In this document: piece after piece, positions 45,208-58,800 of the stretch | Layout: the number at the start of each line of letters is the position of its first letter | Numbering within the stretch: the stretch's first letter is position 1 | Assembly (NCBI RefSeq): GCF_009905375.1 | Contig: NC_133655.1 | Coordinates: 169,135,141-169,199,140 of the forward strand | From: Apium graveolens | Lineage: Eukaryota > Streptophyta > Magnoliopsida > Apiales > Apiaceae | Direction: 5' to 3' | Length of the DNA: 64,000 nt | The notes under the pieces: model-generated | Databases searched by the model: none | Seen by the model: the letters and a program-made list of their open reading frames with translations, nothing else | What the model was told of the DNA's origin: nothing | Program-made: the position numbers and the translations under genes

Positions 45208-45810
45208 ATGAGACTTCAAGGGCTAGAGTTTTTGACATGTTTGTGAAGGATGCTATCCAGGATACGGATGTCGTGGCAGGTACGCTTAATGTGAATTCTT
45301 TATGTGCCAAAGTGTTAATAGATTCGGGAGCAACTCGATCGTTTGTTTCACAGGATTTTGTTAGTAGGTTAACTGTCCAGTTGAGTATTTAAATGAAATA
45401 ATGACTGTGGAATTAGCAAATCAAGAACGTATATCTGTTAATCAAGTTTGTGGGAATTGTGAGATTGAGATCTCTGGTAGTAAGTTTTGTGTAGATTTGA
45501 TACCATTTAAGTTAGGAGAATTTGACGTTATATTAGGGATGGATTGATTATCTAAGCATAATGCCCAGATAGATTGTCGAAATAAGAAGGTAAGGGTGAA
45601 GACGCCAGATGAAAGGATAGTAACGTTCAAAGGCCAGAAGCAAGTAAAGAAGTTCTTAACAATGATTCAAGCTAAGAAGTTATTACGGCAAGGATGCGAG
45701 CATTTCGTAGCATATGTAATCGACAGAAGTCAGGAACCAGCAAAACTTGAAGATATTCCAGTAGTGAATGAATTTCCAGATGTGTTTCCCGATGAATTGC
45801 CAGGACTTCT
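45204..45810 (+). pseudogene. pol: Tekay-like aspartic protease and pre-RT linker (T), split by N
   Basis: The protease core reads AKVLIDSGATRSFVSQDF, with the catalytic DSGAT. A frameshift lies near 45390, and TGA at 45545-45547 replaces the Trp of GMDWLSKH, a G-to-A change. The linker ends VVNEFPDVFPDELPGL, and in the next codons element N is inserted. The reading resumes at 60126 with [18 protein letters not shown]. Confidence 0.9.
45806..45810. repeat. Target-site duplication of N, left copy
   Basis: CTTCT at 45806-45810 is repeated exactly at 60126-60130 on the other side of element N. Removal of N plus one copy restores the pol context of T. Confidence 0.97.
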
Positions 45811-47977
45811 TGTAACACCCCCAGATCCGAGGTCGGGGATCCGGGTCGTCACGGTCTTTCATTCCACAATACCACTTCACTTACTTAATAAAAATAACCT
45901 TATGCTGTGACCCCACACTAACACACACCACAATCCGTTATAGTCTCAGAGATGAACATCAAAAAAAAAATATAACCACAAGTAATTATATTCCACAATT
46001 TTCTGCCAATACACCTTAAAAGGTTTTCTGAATAGATTTACATTTTATTTGCCATTATTACAATTCATATTATACATAAGTCTGGTACATCAAAAGTTGA
46101 AAGCCTAGCCTATTGGTAGTTCCTACCTCAGCTACAGCAGTATCAACGCTTCCAGAAGACTGCCGAACGTTTTCTAACCTCTTGCGAATCGGGAGCTTGG
46201 TCCGGTTCATCTTGTCTATCTGATGTTGTGTGATGAAAGAAGAAAGCAAGGGTGAGCAGCAAGCCCACCAAAATAATATGCATAATTATTTACAGTATAT
46301 GAGTCTACTCATAATACTCATGAAAGTCTTGGTCAAAAGAAATGAACCAAGTTGATAACTTAATGCGATGAAGTCGCAAAATATTCAGTATATATATATA
46401 CATATATACTTTTCAAAATATTGGAAGTCCTCTTCCATGCATAATATACACAAGTCCCAGTGTATAACTGTATATAAAAAAAATATCGTTGCAAGGTGAT
46501 CTCATATATCTAACCTTGTCTCAACGTTTTTCTGAAAATCTTTGTCATTCATAAGACAATTATTAATTAGATATAAGTTTAGAAGATGAAGTTACCAAAT
46601 ACTTCACTACACTTATATCATTCCCAAATACTACTTGAACTACCACCGTTCAAGTTATAATCAATTTCAAAAGTTCATCCCACTGATGAGACCACAAGAT
46701 AAGACTTGAATAGATTCAATCTTTGAAATATTATTGAATGAAAAAGTTATGAGATACTTTATTTAGTCCCGATATATATATATCCACATATATATATCCC
46801 TTTAAACATTTCCTGGAATCTCTGTTATGCAAAGTATGAACAGAGTTTGAAACATCCAATGAATTTTGGAAAGGAAAAGAATTTTGGCATAAACCCGATA
46901 TCTCGCTGATCAGGCAAAGATACCAATAAGTAACCTTTTCTACTAGTAGATGGACGAATTCCCCACTGGTCATCACCCTGGTCATAATTAAGACCTATGC
47001 TGGACTGCCACTCAGCCACTTATGCATTTGATGGACTCCCACTGAGCCACTTACACAATAATAGACCGTACCCCGGCCTGTCGCTTATGCCGACTCAATG
47101 AGAGGGGCTTACTTCCCGAACGTTGGGCAAGTAATCAATTCATTTACCAAATCTGCAACCTTGTTGCGAATATAAAATACACCACAGAGCCGGATTCCCC
47201 AGGTTTTGAGCGAGTATTTAAATCCCCTTTAAAAAGGAATATCTTAAATATAAAAATGAGTTTTGGGATCCGCTCTGACTTTTAAAAATCATTTTGAAGA
47301 CTCGAAAACACTTTAAAGAGTGTTTGGAGTAAGGCTGATTTAATGAAGTAAATCAGTCCCCAGAATATTAGAAAATATCTGAATATTATTAATTAAATAA
47401 TATTCCCATAAAGAATAGTCTTTATAAAAATAATTGAAGTAGAAGTATTAAAACTTATACTTGAAACGAGTATTAAATAACCAAAGATATACTTATATGA
47501 AAGTATTATCTTTATTTGAATAATCAAAAATAAGTTTGATTATTGACATCTTATTCTTTAATAAAATAAAGAATATATCTCAGCAAATAATCGGAGTCAT
47601 AGATCCTCAAATGAATATTCAAATAATATTCAATAAATAAAATAAGCTGAGTCATAATACCTCGAATGAATATTATAAATAATATTCATTAAATAAAATA
47701 AAGGAGTCATACATCCTCAAATGAATATTCAAATAATATTCAATAAATAAAATAAGCTGAGTCATAATACCTCGAATGAATATTATAAATAATATTCATT
47801 AAATAAAATAAAGGAGTCATACATCCTCAAATGAATATTCAAATAATATTCAATAAATAAAATAAAAAGTCATACGCCTTCGAATAATATTCGAAATAAT
47901 ATTCAATAATAAATAAAGTTTAAAGTTATCGAATAAACCTTATTCGATTAATAGTTTGGAAAACTATAACCATATAT

Positions 47978-48009
<32 letters not shown>

Positions 48010-50100
48010 CCATATCCATATATACAAGATTACTCGGGATCCTCGACTCCCGGTTTTAGAAAATATTTTCACCTTTGGGTCCCTATACTAAGGGTATATG
48101 CAAGATACCGCTATCCTCTAGCATAGGTATTATCAACTGAACCAACAGATATATATTTCAAAAATATGAAACAGGCATGCATATATACCATATCACATGC
48201 TACAATATATCGCAACATTTGCTAAATAACAATCATGCAATATCACAAGATAATGCATATACATACATTTACATCACAACAACAGTGTATCGGATATAAT
48301 ACTTGCCTGAGCGACTTGGGGGTGAGAAAGGTTCGGGACGAGTCTGATAACCTATAAACAACAAGTAAGTTGGAATTAAACCAAAATCACTTGTAAACCT
48401 ATACTTTAACTAACTTAGATTCTAACGCTTGTTTTGCGCTCACCGATTCGCTTAAGTCACTCGGGTACCCTCGGCTCCACCATTTTTAATAATTTAACCT
48501 TTACGAGTTTTAAAGCGATTCCTTCGCGAGTGACTTACCAACTGCCTAAAACACTTACCATAAATGTTTCATGCATTAATTAACCCTTTTTGGTCTTTAA
48601 CCTACATTTCAAAGTAAGGCGAGGGAAAAGTTTCGTTCGTGAAACGCCGTTACTTGAAACGGTCGTTTCTCCTAAACCGTAAATCGGAATCGAACGAACT
48701 ACATATCAAAACGAAGCTCGTAACATGAGCTATCTAAACATGGCAGTGGTCACAATCTAGCAGGGGGTTCTCGGGTCCTAATGCTATGCACAAAAACAGT
48801 CCAAAGAAAATCGGACGTTACGACGGCTATGTTTACGCGATTTCCCATTTTTTAAACCATCCACGATCAACCCAAACCATCCTCAAATCCAACACACAAC
48901 AAACATCCATCCTTATCACATCATAACAATCCCAACCAATTCACTTTTAATCATTCATACATATGCTTAAACCTAACTTTAATCATACTTAAGTTTCTTT
49001 AAATCAAAACCACAAAATTACCATTTCATTTCACTACCATACCAAATCTCAAACTCTAATCATAACAACAAGATACCATAACATCCTACTCATCAAAATC
49101 ACCTTATAATATATATGAACCTAGGGTTTGAAAATGGTATACCTTCCTTGGATTGGTGGGTGGAGCTAGGAAGCCTTAAGAAGCTTGGAGAAGCCTTAGG
49201 AAAGCTTGGATCTTCAAGAAAACAAGAAAAAGTTCAAGTTAAAAACTTAAAAACACTATTCATTGTCTTCTTCATTGATTAAATGGAGAAGCTAGAGAAA
49301 GAATTAATGGCTTAAACTCATGATATAGCCATAACTAAGCATAAAGATGGTTAGGGAATTTTCTTACCAATTAAGGATGCTTGGATCTTGATTTTGGAAA
49401 TTTTTTTCTTTGAAAAAGGCAAAAAGCCGAGAGCTAATATGAAGAACAATGCCTTGGCTGATTTTTTGATTTTTTTGATGAAATGATTTGCTAGTTGGTT
49501 GGCTTGGTTTTGTTTTTGATTTAGCAAATTACCACCTTGCCCTTGAATTTGTGTGGTCCTTAATCAACCACACCTCCCTTCTTCCATGTCATGCTTATGT
49601 CACCCTTATGATGTCATCCTCCCTTCCTTGTCTCCTTTCTATTGGTTGGATGACATCACTCCCATTAATCCCTTTGATTAACTTCCTAATCGTTTGCCTA
49701 ATGACCGCTGATCTGTTGTACGGTTCGCTTAACTTTCGTTCTCGTTTATCGTTTGAAGGATCATACCCGGGATCTTATTACTTAGGTTCCCTTAACCTTT
49801 CTCAATACATTATATTCCTTTTTATGATCCTCTATTATAATCCTTTAATTTAAATCCTTTTTATTCTGTTACCTTATACTCAATTCTCTCCGTATCTTAT
49901 GGATTTCCGGGAAAAACCAAAGTGTTCGGAATTGGGTTCTGACGATATTTACATACACTTATATACTTCATAGAGTTCTAATAAAATCCCAGAATATCCA
50001 TAACAGAACCCCTACATAGCGTGGCATGAAAAGTTTTCTCATTCAGCAAAAACACTATTCATAAGGGTTTCAAAATTCCTCAAAAATTGGGGTTATTACA
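45811..50100 (-). repeat. 3' LTR of N
   Basis: 4290 bp. It includes a 110-bp tandem repeat (47593-47880), an AT dinucleotide run (47972-48010), and GAAGCTTGG-like direct repeats at 49160-49220. ORFs found in it (for example 49488-49853) occur identically in the other LTR only because the LTRs are identical, and show no recognisable domain. Confidence 0.95.
47593..47880. repeat. 110-bp tandem repeat in LTR of N
   Basis: GGAGTCAT starts units at 47593, 47703 and 47813, exactly 110 bp apart, about 2.6 units. Each unit has two related halves, both with AATGAATATT(C/A) and CAATAAATAAAATAA-type cores. The other LTR carries the same array at 57638-57925. Confidence 0.9.
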
Positions 50101-50120
50101 GTCTCCCCTCCTTAAAAGGA
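50101..50120 (-). promoter_or_regulatory. Polypurine tract of N
   Basis: On the minus strand CCTTTTAAGGAGGGGAGAC abuts the LTR, as needed for plus-strand priming. It is intact despite the decayed pol before it. Confidence 0.85.
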
Positions 50121-51113
50121 TTCCGTCCCGGAATCAGATAGAAAACAAATGGGGACACTTTCTTAGCATCACACTTTCTAACTCTCGAGTCAATTTTCCC
50201 ACATTGTGGTTCTACCACCAAACTCTGCCTAGTTTGATAATCCTTCTCCTAAGCACTTGTCCCTTTTTACTCTATAACCCTTCCTGGTTGCTCCATATAG
50301 GTTACGTCGGGTTGCATATCTATGCGCTCATATGCCTCGATTTATCTGGCATCTAAATTACACTTCCTTAACATTGATACGTGAAACACGTTACGAACTT
50401 GCTACAGGTTCTGGGTTAAGGCTAGCTCATATGCTAACTTCCCAAACGTCTTAATATATCCAAGGGTCCAACAAATTGTAGACTTAGCTTTCCTTTCTTT
50501 CCGAACCTCATCAATCCTTTCCAAGGGATACCTATAACATTACTAGGTCCCCTATTTCATACTCTTTATCCTTTCGTGTCAAATCAACATACTTATCATG
50601 TCCATCTTGGGCTACTACCAGCCGTCCTCTGATTAGATCTATCATATCCTTGGTCCTTTGGACTACTGCGGGTCCGAGCATCTTGCGCTCTACAACTTCA
50701 TCCTAACATAAGGGAGATCGAAATTGTCTTCCCCTCAAGGATCTCATAAGGCGACATCTCGATAATGACATATGATCTATTGTCGTAAGATAACTCAATC
50801 CGAATTAAGTGATCATTCCAATTTCTTTCAAGTCTATTGCACAGACTCTCATCATAGCTTCCAATCATTAGAGCTCTTGCTCCTCAATACCCATTCTTTT
50901 CCAGTTCGTAATCGCTATCACCTTTCGTTCCTAATATTATACTGGTCATACTTTTGCTCGCTAGCGTTCTATAACCCTTTAATAACCACGTCAACCTTAG
51001 TATCACGAATGTGTTCCCATTCCGCATACTACCACCACTTTATTACTCCTTTTTTCAGCTGTTTCTATTTTCCAAAATTTGATCAATCAAATAGAATTAA
51101 AGGAATTTGTTGA
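50121..51113 (-). pseudogene. pol: Integrase C-terminus and chromodomain remnant (N)
   Basis: Read on the minus strand, 50840-50700 gives a decayed integrase end (NWNDHLIRIELSYDN, IEMSPYEIL). 50560-50460 gives the GPY/F module (PWKGLMRFGKKGKLS, QFVGPLDILRRLG). 50340-50130 gives a chromodomain trace (MQPDVTYMEQPGRVIE). Stops and frameshifts interrupt every part. The matching intact-looking parts in T are SPWKGLTRFGKKGKLSPRYV and YVESPIEILEEREKV. Confidence 0.8.
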
Positions 51114-53970
51114 GAGATCACTATGATCATGAACACTTGTTATATCGCATAGTTAGTACAGAAGGTGGCCAGCCTTTAGTACTTGACAAGCAATTAAACA
51201 ATAGATGGTATCCTACTAGGCTTCTATCACACAGATAGATAGTCATTCGGCAATACCTCCCCTTCTGGAAGGGTTGTTCTTCTCAGTTTATATGAAATGA
51301 AAGAAGAGAAAAGAACGAATTGAAGAGAATTGTATATTCATAAAAATTTTATTGCCATAAAATATCTGGCTTGGAATCTACCTCTGAAGTATAGAGGTTT
51401 GTCATAGAAGAACAAAACATATATGTATTTATATCAACATCAAGTGTTATAGCATCGCATTTCACGTGCCTAAATATTTTCGCTATCCCGTCCATCATTC
51501 TATGGACCCATGCTCTTCCTCGAGCTTATACACAATTACCTTTGGAACTCCCTCGACATCGAAAATCGAATCTGGGATCTCATTCTAGACATCATCGTTA
51601 CTTGAATTCTATGCTTGCACCGCAACCTTCCTCGTATAATAATACGACTCCCTATTGATAAGAAAGAATAATGATTCACTAGGTAGACACTCTACTTAAT
51701 TAGTCTATCGATGATAACTTATACACTACCACGACCCGATTAGTGGTACTCAATCTCAACACCCATTCCAATACAACTCTCACGGTTGTAATCAGCTCGA
51801 TACTCGCAGAATCATTGCTGCCTTACTATGGTCCACCACTGACCTACTGTCGTCATTCACATTCCATGAAATCTTAATAGCTAACCATACGGAGTCCATA
51901 CATGTCGTATCAATCCTTCTAAGGAGGTAACATAATCACCATTCACGATTCATGAAGAACACTCCTGATTCTGACATACATACATGACATGAAGCAGATC
52001 AAATTGCAGAAGAGTTTCGCTCAAAGCAACGATAGCAGGCTAATACCATTTTTAATCATATGCCTTCGATAGAAGACTTAACTCAAAGGTTCGTTTAGTC
52101 CTTTTGGAAACATGGTCCTGGCTTATCCCCAGATAGGACCTCCTAAGATAGATAGCCCGTTCATGGCGATTACACGAATTAAACCTTTACCTACTACTAT
52201 TACGGTTGGGTATTGCACCGTCATCAGAAGGAATGTCAATCTTCCAAACCATAATTTAACCTTCACATTTCTAACCATCATCACTGTATTCTTTTGGCAC
52301 ACGCGCCTATAATTATCCACTTACCTTTAAAGTGTCGGCCACCTCTTTGGCCTTTCCTGATAGTAATAGTTCCTTATAATCAACGTCTTTTAACCACCTT
52401 CAACTAAATTTTCTACCTCATTTCCATCACAGCGTATGTGAAGATGTTTTCATTAAAATCTGATAAGTAAAAAAAAAATCACCATTTTTCCATAAGTTAT
52501 TGCCTCAGTCTTTAGAGGTTAATCACTGTCACGACTGACTCTCAATTATACTTAGAACATCTTTTATCTTAAGTCCTAATTGCCCTGAACAATTTCGACC
52601 ATTACTGGTTCGATCCATACTTTCTCATGGTTTAACACGTGCCCCACTTGGCAACATCATAATTACGTCATATTTCCTTTATCAACATTTTTATTCTTGA
52701 GAATTTTGAATATTACCTTTCTCCTTGTAAACCTCTAAGGTTATCCTTCAATCGTTCTTCCTGTATTCCCTAGATACAGGGCATATCAAAATACCATATA
52801 CTAATACCAGAATCATAGTCTATATACTTCTGAAAAAATTTCTCCATTGATCCTTAAAGGTTGTTACTACCTTAACCCTTTCCAATTCATACTGTCAAAA
52901 CTCATACTATCCCTATTAAGGGTGAAATGCCAACCTTTATGCATTCCCCTAGGATTCATTTTAAGTTACCGATGTTCTATCCTTAATTCCATCTTTAAAA
53001 GGTACCTGCATCCTTCCATGGATAAATAAGGTCATATATCCCTGATATGGGTATCTTATTCAATCATTCCCACCTCGATAGTAAATGCCTAATTTCACAA
53101 TAACATCTGTATTCAAAATGAGGTTAATAAATATGGCCTCCAAAAGATAACAACGGTTATCCGCTTGTCTTGCCTAATTTGGTAACGATAACAAGGATGT
53201 TCTGGAAGATATTGGTCGTGTTCAACATGAACTTCTTCTTAATAATTCCTTATTTACTTTTATTGTTTATCTCAACAGTCACCTCAATGTTGGGATATCT
53301 CTCATACCTGGCGTCTCCCTTTCTGGGTATCAAGCCACCGGTCTTACACTTCTCATTCTTGAAGGTCACTTCCTTCATCCAATTTTCCTAATTTCTTACT
53401 TCCTTGTCTCCTCAGTCTATCCGCGTCTCATTATTTATCCTTCAAACTATCTCAAGGTTTCCTCAAATCCCCCCAACTTACAGGGGGTAAACTATATATA
53501 TCTCTTATGCCTTCCGCCATCAACTTTAACTCATGGTGAATCACCCTCATCCTTACGAATGCATACTTTTCTATATCTATTGCTACGAGTCTTTAGGGTT
53601 TCCTTATACCCAACTCCCTTATCATACTTCAAACTCTATTGCCTTTATATTCCTTTCCACTTCAGTTTCTTATTATTTTTCTTTCTCTTATCATTATTTC
53701 ATGAACAAACACAACATAAGCATTGATTTCAAATATCCCGTCATTCTGGATTCGTGCTCTCAGAACGAATCTTGACAACTTTTTACAACTTAGATTCATA
53801 ATTCATCATACTCGTCCGCCTTTGTTCTGGCTCTAAAGCTTTTACACTATCTCCATAACCTTGGGAATTACCTTCCCGAAAACAATTGACTAAACTTTAA
53901 TCAGTTTATTATAACCTCTGGCTCCATGCCTTTCTTGGTCTTTCACCAGCAGGTGGTCTCTCTCTTAGGA
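51114..53970 (-). pseudogene. pol: Strongly decayed pol interior of N
   Basis: The stretch has no frame over 80 codons on the minus strand. Around 52410-52335 a trace of the RNase H end ([14 protein letters not shown] type) can be read with damage. Elsewhere I could not place RT or protease boxes, and no YxDD or DSGAT was found. Part of 51280-51480 may be a small insertion or unrelated filler. Plus-strand ORFs here are chance. Confidence 0.5.
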
Positions 53971-54170
53971 GGGTAAGTGACAAAAACAGTCTTTTGTGGT
54001 TCGTCAATCATTTAGAATCTCAAATGATTCATCTATTTCCTTTAGCCAGGCTCTTGCCTCGACTGGGTCAACCTGTTCCTTGGAACTCTGAGAGCTTAGC
54101 GACTTAAAGGTCATGAAAGAATTTCCTACCGCATTGTTTCCTCAAGGTGGTGGTTGGGGATAATAGTCTA
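53971..54170 (-). pseudogene. gag: Gag remnant of N
   Basis: The minus-strand reading of 54150-54010 gives NSFMTFKSLSSQSSKEQVD and ARAWLKEIDESFEIL. This is the start of a retrotransposon Gag core, comparable with FKTFQAINPPEFKGSLEPIE and VWLKEIEKAFTL in T. Stops flank it and the rest of Gag is not recognisable. Confidence 0.75.
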
Positions 54171-54821
54171 AGTTCTTTTTAGACAGGTCCATGAATTTCC
54201 ATATAGGAGTACCGTCTCGGGTCTCCTTATCTCGCTCGACTTTTGTTTTCTCAGTCTAAATATTTCTTCCTACTCCCCATACTTGGGGTTATCTTATACG
54301 TTAAAATCCTCATTTTCCACTTTATTATATTCTGGGTTCCTTATATCTTAATTGCGACCTCCCTGATTATCACATTCAAGGTTTGCCCCTAATCTTATTC
54401 CTTGTGGGGCATATTACTTGGAAAATTTTGAGAGTCTCTGGATATTTGTCTTACTTACTTTGCTTAAGTCTTCCCCTCGTTTAGTCCTTGCACGATTGCA
54501 AATTATGAATTCTTAAGTTCGATAAACTTCATGACACTCTCTTAAGTGTTAATAGAGCAATTAACAATGTGATTTATCACAATCAAACTGATCTGAACTG
54601 AAATTAACGAATATATACATAACCATTTGTTCGAGGGTACAACAACTGAACATATTAAAGAGGATTACATCATATGAACTTATCGCTCCTATCCCAAAAG
54701 TACTACCATAAATAGTCATCTCGTCATTAATACTAATCATTCATAACTTAGGCTAATCATCCAAAAGCGGTGCTACATGAGACCCTTGTTTGATTGCTCT
54801 GGCTCTGCACACTACCATGGA
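54171..54821 (-). other. Decayed stretch between pre-gag ORF and Gag of N
   Basis: About 650 bp, T-rich on the plus strand, with no credible frame. It probably holds the untranslated spacer and the missing N-terminus of Gag. Confidence 0.5.
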
Positions 54822-55595
54822 TTAAGAGGTGCGAGCACGCACAACATCCCTAACCTGTTCCATCACAGAGGTGATGAGGTCTAAGATAGTCGCAAGTAGA
54901 GCTGGATCAACCTGACCCTCAAGATGGCCTCTAGCTGTAACACGGGTGGTAGCCTCAATCCTTTCCATGCTATACGCTAATCCTGCCGGAAGTATCCCAC
55001 CCTCAATCCTTGGTGCAGTAAGTCGATCCAACAGATCACTCCTAACATTCCGGGCCTCTGACAGGCCACCCAAAGTCATATGATAATCAGCGATAAGAGA
55101 AGCCTGAGTGGTAGCATCTAGCAGTCCATGGGGAACAGGTGGTGCAGACCCAGGAGATCCAAATGGATAACCAAGCACGGTATCAGGTGACAATGGTGCA
55201 GGGGATAAAGGTGGCATTTCCTCAGTATGTGCTGGGCTCTGTACAGGGGAGGGAACAGGAATTGGTGGAACCTCATGGAGGTCTACAGGAGCCTCTGGAA
55301 GAGGGTCTGATACTGGTATAATTGGGGTCGTGGAAGGCCCCACTCCTTCTGCCCTCATTAACTTTTGTGCCCTTGGTAACTCTTCATTCTCTAGGGCCAC
55401 CCTCGCGGCCATTCTTGCTCTGGTAGTCGCCCTGACTACGGTCATCTGTTCCTCAACGGTCCTCTCTTCATTCTCATCAGGATCCTCCATGAGATCCTCC
55501 TCAGCCACAATCCTTTCCGGAATAACATCCTCAACCGCAGCATTCTCTAGCTGAACCTCATCCGGTCCCTCATTAGGGTACTCCATCGGATTCAC
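54822..55595 (-). CDS. Pre-gag ORF of N, intact, unknown function
   Basis: 257 codons starting MNPMEYPNEGPDEVQLEN, on the element's sense strand between PBS and Gag. In order: an acidic N-terminus (EEDLMEDPDENEERTVEEQM), a basic helix (ATTRARMAARVALENEELP), a Pro-rich middle (PVPSPVQSPAHTEEMPPLSP) and a helical C-terminus (LGGLSEARNVRSDLLDRLT ... ILDLITSVMEQVRDVVRART). No zinc knuckle, protease or membrane span is visible. The Pro-rich-then-helical plan and position match the ORF at 43036-43553 in T. It is the only long open frame left in an otherwise ruined interior. Confidence 0.7.
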   Translation of the reverse strand: MNPMEYPNEGPDEVQLENAAVEDVIPERIVAEEDLMEDPDENEERTVEEQMTVVRATTRARMAARVALENEELPRAQKLMRAEGVGPSTTPIIPVSDPLPEAPVDLHEVPPIPVPSPVQSPAHTEEMPPLSPAPLSPDTVLGYPFGSPGSAPPVPHGLLDATTQASLIADYHMTLGGLSEARNVRSDLLDRLTAPRIEGGILPAGLAYSMERIEATTRVTARGHLEGQVDPALLATILDLITSVMEQVRDVVRARTS

Positions 55596-55841
55596 AATTT
55601 GATCTCCAACTTGTAATAAAACATCCTCATGCTGATGCTCCTGAACCTCAAGGTTTGGTGCTCCGCTGCCCTATACGAGAACAAACTATGTTACTATCAC
55701 GATACCTATAAGGGTTCCCATAAGGGTTTTAACTGTCAGTGCTACGTTAGGTAGCCCGACTATGAACTTGGCAAGAGTTCTTATTATCTTAGTGAACTTA
55801 TTATCTTAACGTCCCATCATCTCTGAGGTTTATAACGCTTG
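55596..55841 (-). other. Leader of N
   Basis: About 250 bp between PBS and the pre-gag ATG. No frame or motif is evident beyond a CTTATTATCTTAGTGAACTTATTATCTTAACG direct repeat near 55785-55810. Confidence 0.5.
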
Positions 55842-55853
55842 GCTCTGATACCA
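55842..55853 (-). promoter_or_regulatory. Primer-binding site of N
   Basis: TGGTATCAGAGC on the minus strand, 5 bp from the LTR; fully intact. Confidence 0.93.
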
Positions 55854-55858
55854 TTTCT

Positions 55859-58800
55859 GTAACACCCCCAGATCCGAGGTCGGGGATCCGGGTCGTCACG
55901 GTCTTTCATTCCACAATACCACTTCACTTACTTAATAAAAATAACCTTATGCTGTGACCCCACACTAACACACACCACAATCCGTTATAGTCTCAGAGAT
56001 GAACATCAAAAAAAAAATATAACCACAAGTAATTATATTCCACAATTTTCTGCCAATACACCTTAAAAGGTTTTCTGAATAGATTTACATTTTATTTGCC
56101 ATTATTACAATTCATATTATACATAAGTCTGGTACATCAAAAGTTGAAAGCCTAGCCTATTGGTAGTTCCTACCTCAGCTACAGCAGCATCAACGCTTCC
56201 AGAAGACTGCCGAACGTTTTCTAACCTCTTGCGAATCGGGAGCTTGGTCCGGTTCATCTTGTCTATCTGATGTTGTGTGATGAAAGAAGAAAGCAAGGGT
56301 GAGCAGCAAGCCCACCAAAATAATATGCATAATTATTTACAGTATATGAGTCTACTCATAATACTCATGAAAGTCTTGGTCAAAAGAAATGAACCAAGTT
56401 GATAACTTAATGCGATGAAGTCGCAAAATATTCAGTATATATATACATATATACTTTTCAAAATATTGGAAGTCCTCTTCCATGCATAATATACACAAGT
56501 CCCAGTGTATAACTGTATATAAAAAAAATATCGTTGCAAGGTGATCTCATATATCTAACCTTGTCTCAACGTTTTTCTGAAAATCTTTGTCATTCATAAG
56601 ACAATTATTAATTAGATATAAGTTTAGAAGATGAAGTTACCAAATACTTCACTACACTTATATCATTCCCAAATACTACTTGAACTACCACCGTTCAAGT
56701 TATAATCAATTTCAAAAGTTCATCCCACTGATGAGACCACAAGATAAGACTTGAATAGATTCAATCTTTGAAATATTATTGAATGAAAAAGTTATGAGAT
56801 ACTTTATTTAGTCCCGATATATATATATCCACATATATATATCCCTTTAAACATTTCCTGGAATCTCTGTTATGCAAAGTATGAACAGAGTTTGAAACAT
56901 CCAATGAATTTTGGAAAGGAAAAGAATTTTGGCATAAACCCGATATCTCGCTGATCAGGCAAAGATACCAATAAGTAACCTTTTCTACTAGTAGATGGAC
57001 GAATTCCCCACTGGTCATCACCCTGGTCATAATTAAGACCTATGCTGGACTGCCACTCAGCCACTTATGCATTTGATGGACTCCCACTGAGCCACTTACA
57101 CAATAATAGACCGTACCCCGGCCTGTCGCTTATGCCGACTCAATGAGAGGGGCTTACTTCCCGAACGTTGGGCAAGTAATCAATTCATTTACCAAATCTG
57201 CAACCTTGTTGCGAATATAAAATACACCACAGAGCCGGATTCCCCAGGTTTTGAGCGAGTATTTAAATCCCCTTTAAAAAGGAAGATCTTAAATATAAAA
57301 ATGAGTTTTGGGATCCGCTCTGACTTTTAAAAATCATTTTGAAGACTCGAAAACACTTTAAAGAGTGTTTGGAGTAAGGCTGATTTAATGAAGTAAATCA
57401 GTCCCCAGAATATTAGAAAATATCTGAATATTATTAATTAAATAATATTCCCATAAAGAATAGTCTTTATAAAAATAATTGAAGTAGAAGTATTAAAACT
57501 TATACTTGAAACGAGTATTAAATAACCAAAGATATACTTATATGAAAGTATTATCTTTATTTGAATAATCAAAAATAAGTTTGATTATTGACATCTTATT
57601 CTTTAATAAAATAAAGAATATATCTCAGCAAATAATCGGAGTCATAGATCCTCAAATGAATATTCAAATAATATTCAATAAATAAAATAAGCTGAGTCAT
57701 AATACCTCGAATGAATATTATAAATAATATTCATTAAATAAAATAAAGGAGTCATACATCCTCAAATGAATATTCAAATAATATTCAATAAATAAAATAA
57801 GCTGAGTCATAATACCTCGAATGAATATTATAAATAATATTCATTAAATAAAATAAAGGAGTCATACATCCTCAAATGAATATTCAAATAATATTCAATA
57901 AATAAAATAAAAAGTCATACGCCTTCGAATAATATTCGAAATAATATTCAATAATAAATAAAGTTTAAAGTTATCGAATAAACCTTATTCGATTAATAGT
58001 TTGGAAAACTATAACCATATATATATATATATATCCATATCCATATATACAAGATTACTCGGGATCCTCGACTCCCGGTTTTAGAAAATATTTTCACCTT
58101 TGGGTCCCTATACTAAGGGTATATGCAAGATACCGCTATCCTCTAGCATAGGTATTATCAACTGAACCAACAGATATATATTTCAAAAATATGAAACAGG
58201 CATGCATATATACCATATCACATGCTACAATATATCGCAACATTTGCTAAATAACAATTATGCAATATCACAAGATAATGCATATACATACATTTACATC
58301 ACAACAACAGTGTATCAGATAGAATACTTGCCTGAGCGACTTGGGGGTGAGAAAGGCTCGGGACGAGTCTGATAACCTATAAACAACAAGTAAGTTGGAA
58401 TTAAACCAAAATCACTTGTAAACCTATACTTTAACTAACTTAGATTCTAACGCTTGTTTTGCGCTCACCGATTCGCTTAAGTCACTCGGGTACCCTCGGC
58501 TCCACCATTTTTAATAATTTAACCTTTACGAGTTTTAAAGCGATTCCTTCGCGAGTGACTTACCAACTGCCTAAAACACTTACCATAAATGTTTCATGCA
58601 TTAATTAACCCTTTTTGGTCTTTAACCTACATTTCAAAGTAAGGCGAGGGAAAAGTTTCGTTCGTGAAACGCCGTTACTTGAAACGGTCGTTTCTCCTAA
58701 ACCGTAAATCGGAATCGAACGAACTACATATCAAAACGAAGCTCGTAACATGAGCTATCTAAACATGGCAGTGGTCACAATCTAGCAGGGGGTTCTCGGG

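Noticed and set aside
47593..47880. Regularly spaced repeats resembling a CRISPR array
   Set aside because: Units are contiguous 110-bp AT-rich tandem repeats without unique spacers, in a plant LTR.
49488..49853. 121-codon ORF present identically in both LTRs of N (also 59513-59878), hydrophobic
   Set aside because: Conservation only reflects the near-identical LTRs. It runs antisense to the element and has no recognisable domain.
50772..53775. Plus-strand ORFs of 60-113 codons in the interior of N
   Set aside because: They are antisense to decayed pol of a minus-strand element, with no motif and biased composition.
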